A stretch of DNA of 6,732 bases from an uncultured Propionibacteriaceae bacterium (lineage in GTDB: Bacteria > Actinomycetota > Actinomycetes > Propionibacteriales > Propionibacteriaceae). The notes under the pieces were generated by a model, which searched no databases, was not told the origin of the DNA, and saw nothing but the letters and a program-made list of their open reading frames with translations. The stretch spans positions 1 to 6,732 of the forward strand of contig CALMAD010000463.1 in the NCBI GenBank assembly GCA_937859105.1, given 5' to 3'. Shown piece by piece: positions 6,499 through 6,732 of the stretch (position 1 is the stretch's first letter; every line of letters begins with the position of its first letter). A program made the position numbers and the translations under genes.

Positions 6499-6699
6499 AT
6501 GGGGATCTTCGATCAGGCCAAGGATCTTTCGCGGGGCCACGAAGCCGAGACCGATCAGGGCATCGAGAAGGTCGGCGACGCCGTCGACCAGCGCACCGGC
6601 GGCAAGTTCGCCGACCAGGTCGACCAGGCTCAGCAGGCGGCCGACGCCCAGCTGGGCGACGAGGCGGGCGGCGCCCCCGCCGAGCCGCCGCAGCAGTAA
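6499..6699 (+). CDS. Small MT0933/Rv0909-like antitoxin-family protein
   Basis: This 66-residue, very hydrophilic protein has no signal peptide, membrane segment or cysteine. It starts MGIFDQAKDL, has repeated short helices rich in Asp, Glu, Lys and Gln, and carries the family-like core DQRTGGKFADQVDQAQQ (30-46). The tail is Gly/Ala/Pro-rich. This matches the MT0933-like antitoxin family (PF14013), named after M. tuberculosis Rv0909, reported as partner of Rv0910. Many actinobacterial members occur without a toxin, so the antitoxin label is weak. AAAGGAA lies six bases before the ATG. A hairpin follows the stop by one base, which argues for a single-gene transcript. It diverges from miaA. CsbD-like stress proteins look superficially similar in size and composition, but the MGIFDxAK start and the TGGK(F/Y)A(D/E)QVD core favour the Rv0909 family. 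Confidence 0.85.
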   Translation: MGIFDQAKDLSRGHEAETDQGIEKVGDAVDQRTGGKFADQVDQAQQAADAQLGDEAGGAPAEPPQQ

Positions 6700-6722
6700 G
6701 GCCGCTCCCGCGGGCGAGGGCC
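6700..6722 (+). terminator. Hairpin after the small antitoxin-family gene
   Basis: GGCC (6700-6703) pairs with GGCC (6719-6722) and, after a bulged G, CTC (6705-6707) pairs with GAG (6716-6718). Inner C-G pairs can close a small loop. It begins directly after the TAA, a position typical of terminators, and lacks a T-tract. The sequence ends ten bases later, so what follows is unknown. Confidence 0.4.
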
Positions 6723-6732
6723 GCCCCCACCC

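Overview
The window is GC-rich, densely packed bacterial chromosome. G or C dominates the third codon position in every gene, and GTG is a likely start for one of them. The protein families (LexA with an actinobacterial-type AAGG cleavage site, an actinobacterial-type HflX, an MT0933/Rv0909-like small protein) point to Actinomycetota. I cannot name a genus from the sequence alone. There are six genes, one of them cut by the left edge. I see no tRNA, rRNA, CRISPR array, insertion sequence or phage gene.

Left block, positions 1 to about 2540, is DNA damage response. The C-terminal half of the SOS repressor LexA runs rightward to 441. A DinG-type iron-sulfur DNA helicase runs leftward and ends at 445, so the two genes converge with three bases between their stop codons. 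A 6-bp GC hairpin inside the end of lexA could terminate either transcript. A gap of about 150 to 230 bases upstream of dinG holds a bulged 12-bp inverted repeat, a smaller hairpin that shares bases with it, and a strong Shine-Dalgarno plus ATG on the plus strand that leads into no convincing gene.

Central block, positions 2689 to 6404, is a leftward run read in the order miaA, dapF, hflX, DUF952. MiaA modifies tRNA, DapF makes meso-diaminopimelate for lysine and peptidoglycan, HflX is a ribosome-associated GTPase, and the DUF952 protein has no assigned function. The last three are very tightly joined: the dapF stop abuts the hflX start (TGAATG), and the hflX stop overlaps the DUF952 start (ATGA). 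MiaA and dapF are 63 bases apart, with a hairpin between them.

Right end, positions 6405 to 6732: diverging from miaA is a 66-residue hydrophilic protein of the MT0933/Rv0909-like 'antitoxin' family. It has a good ribosome binding site, a possible stress-sigma -10 element (GGGTAT), and a hairpin one base after its stop. That arrangement suggests it is transcribed alone, without an adjacent toxin.

Most of the window is conserved housekeeping sequence. I found no clear sign of a new multi-gene system. The points most worth a second look are the DUF952 gene translationally coupled to hflX, the structured region upstream of dinG, and the apparently orphan antitoxin-family gene.
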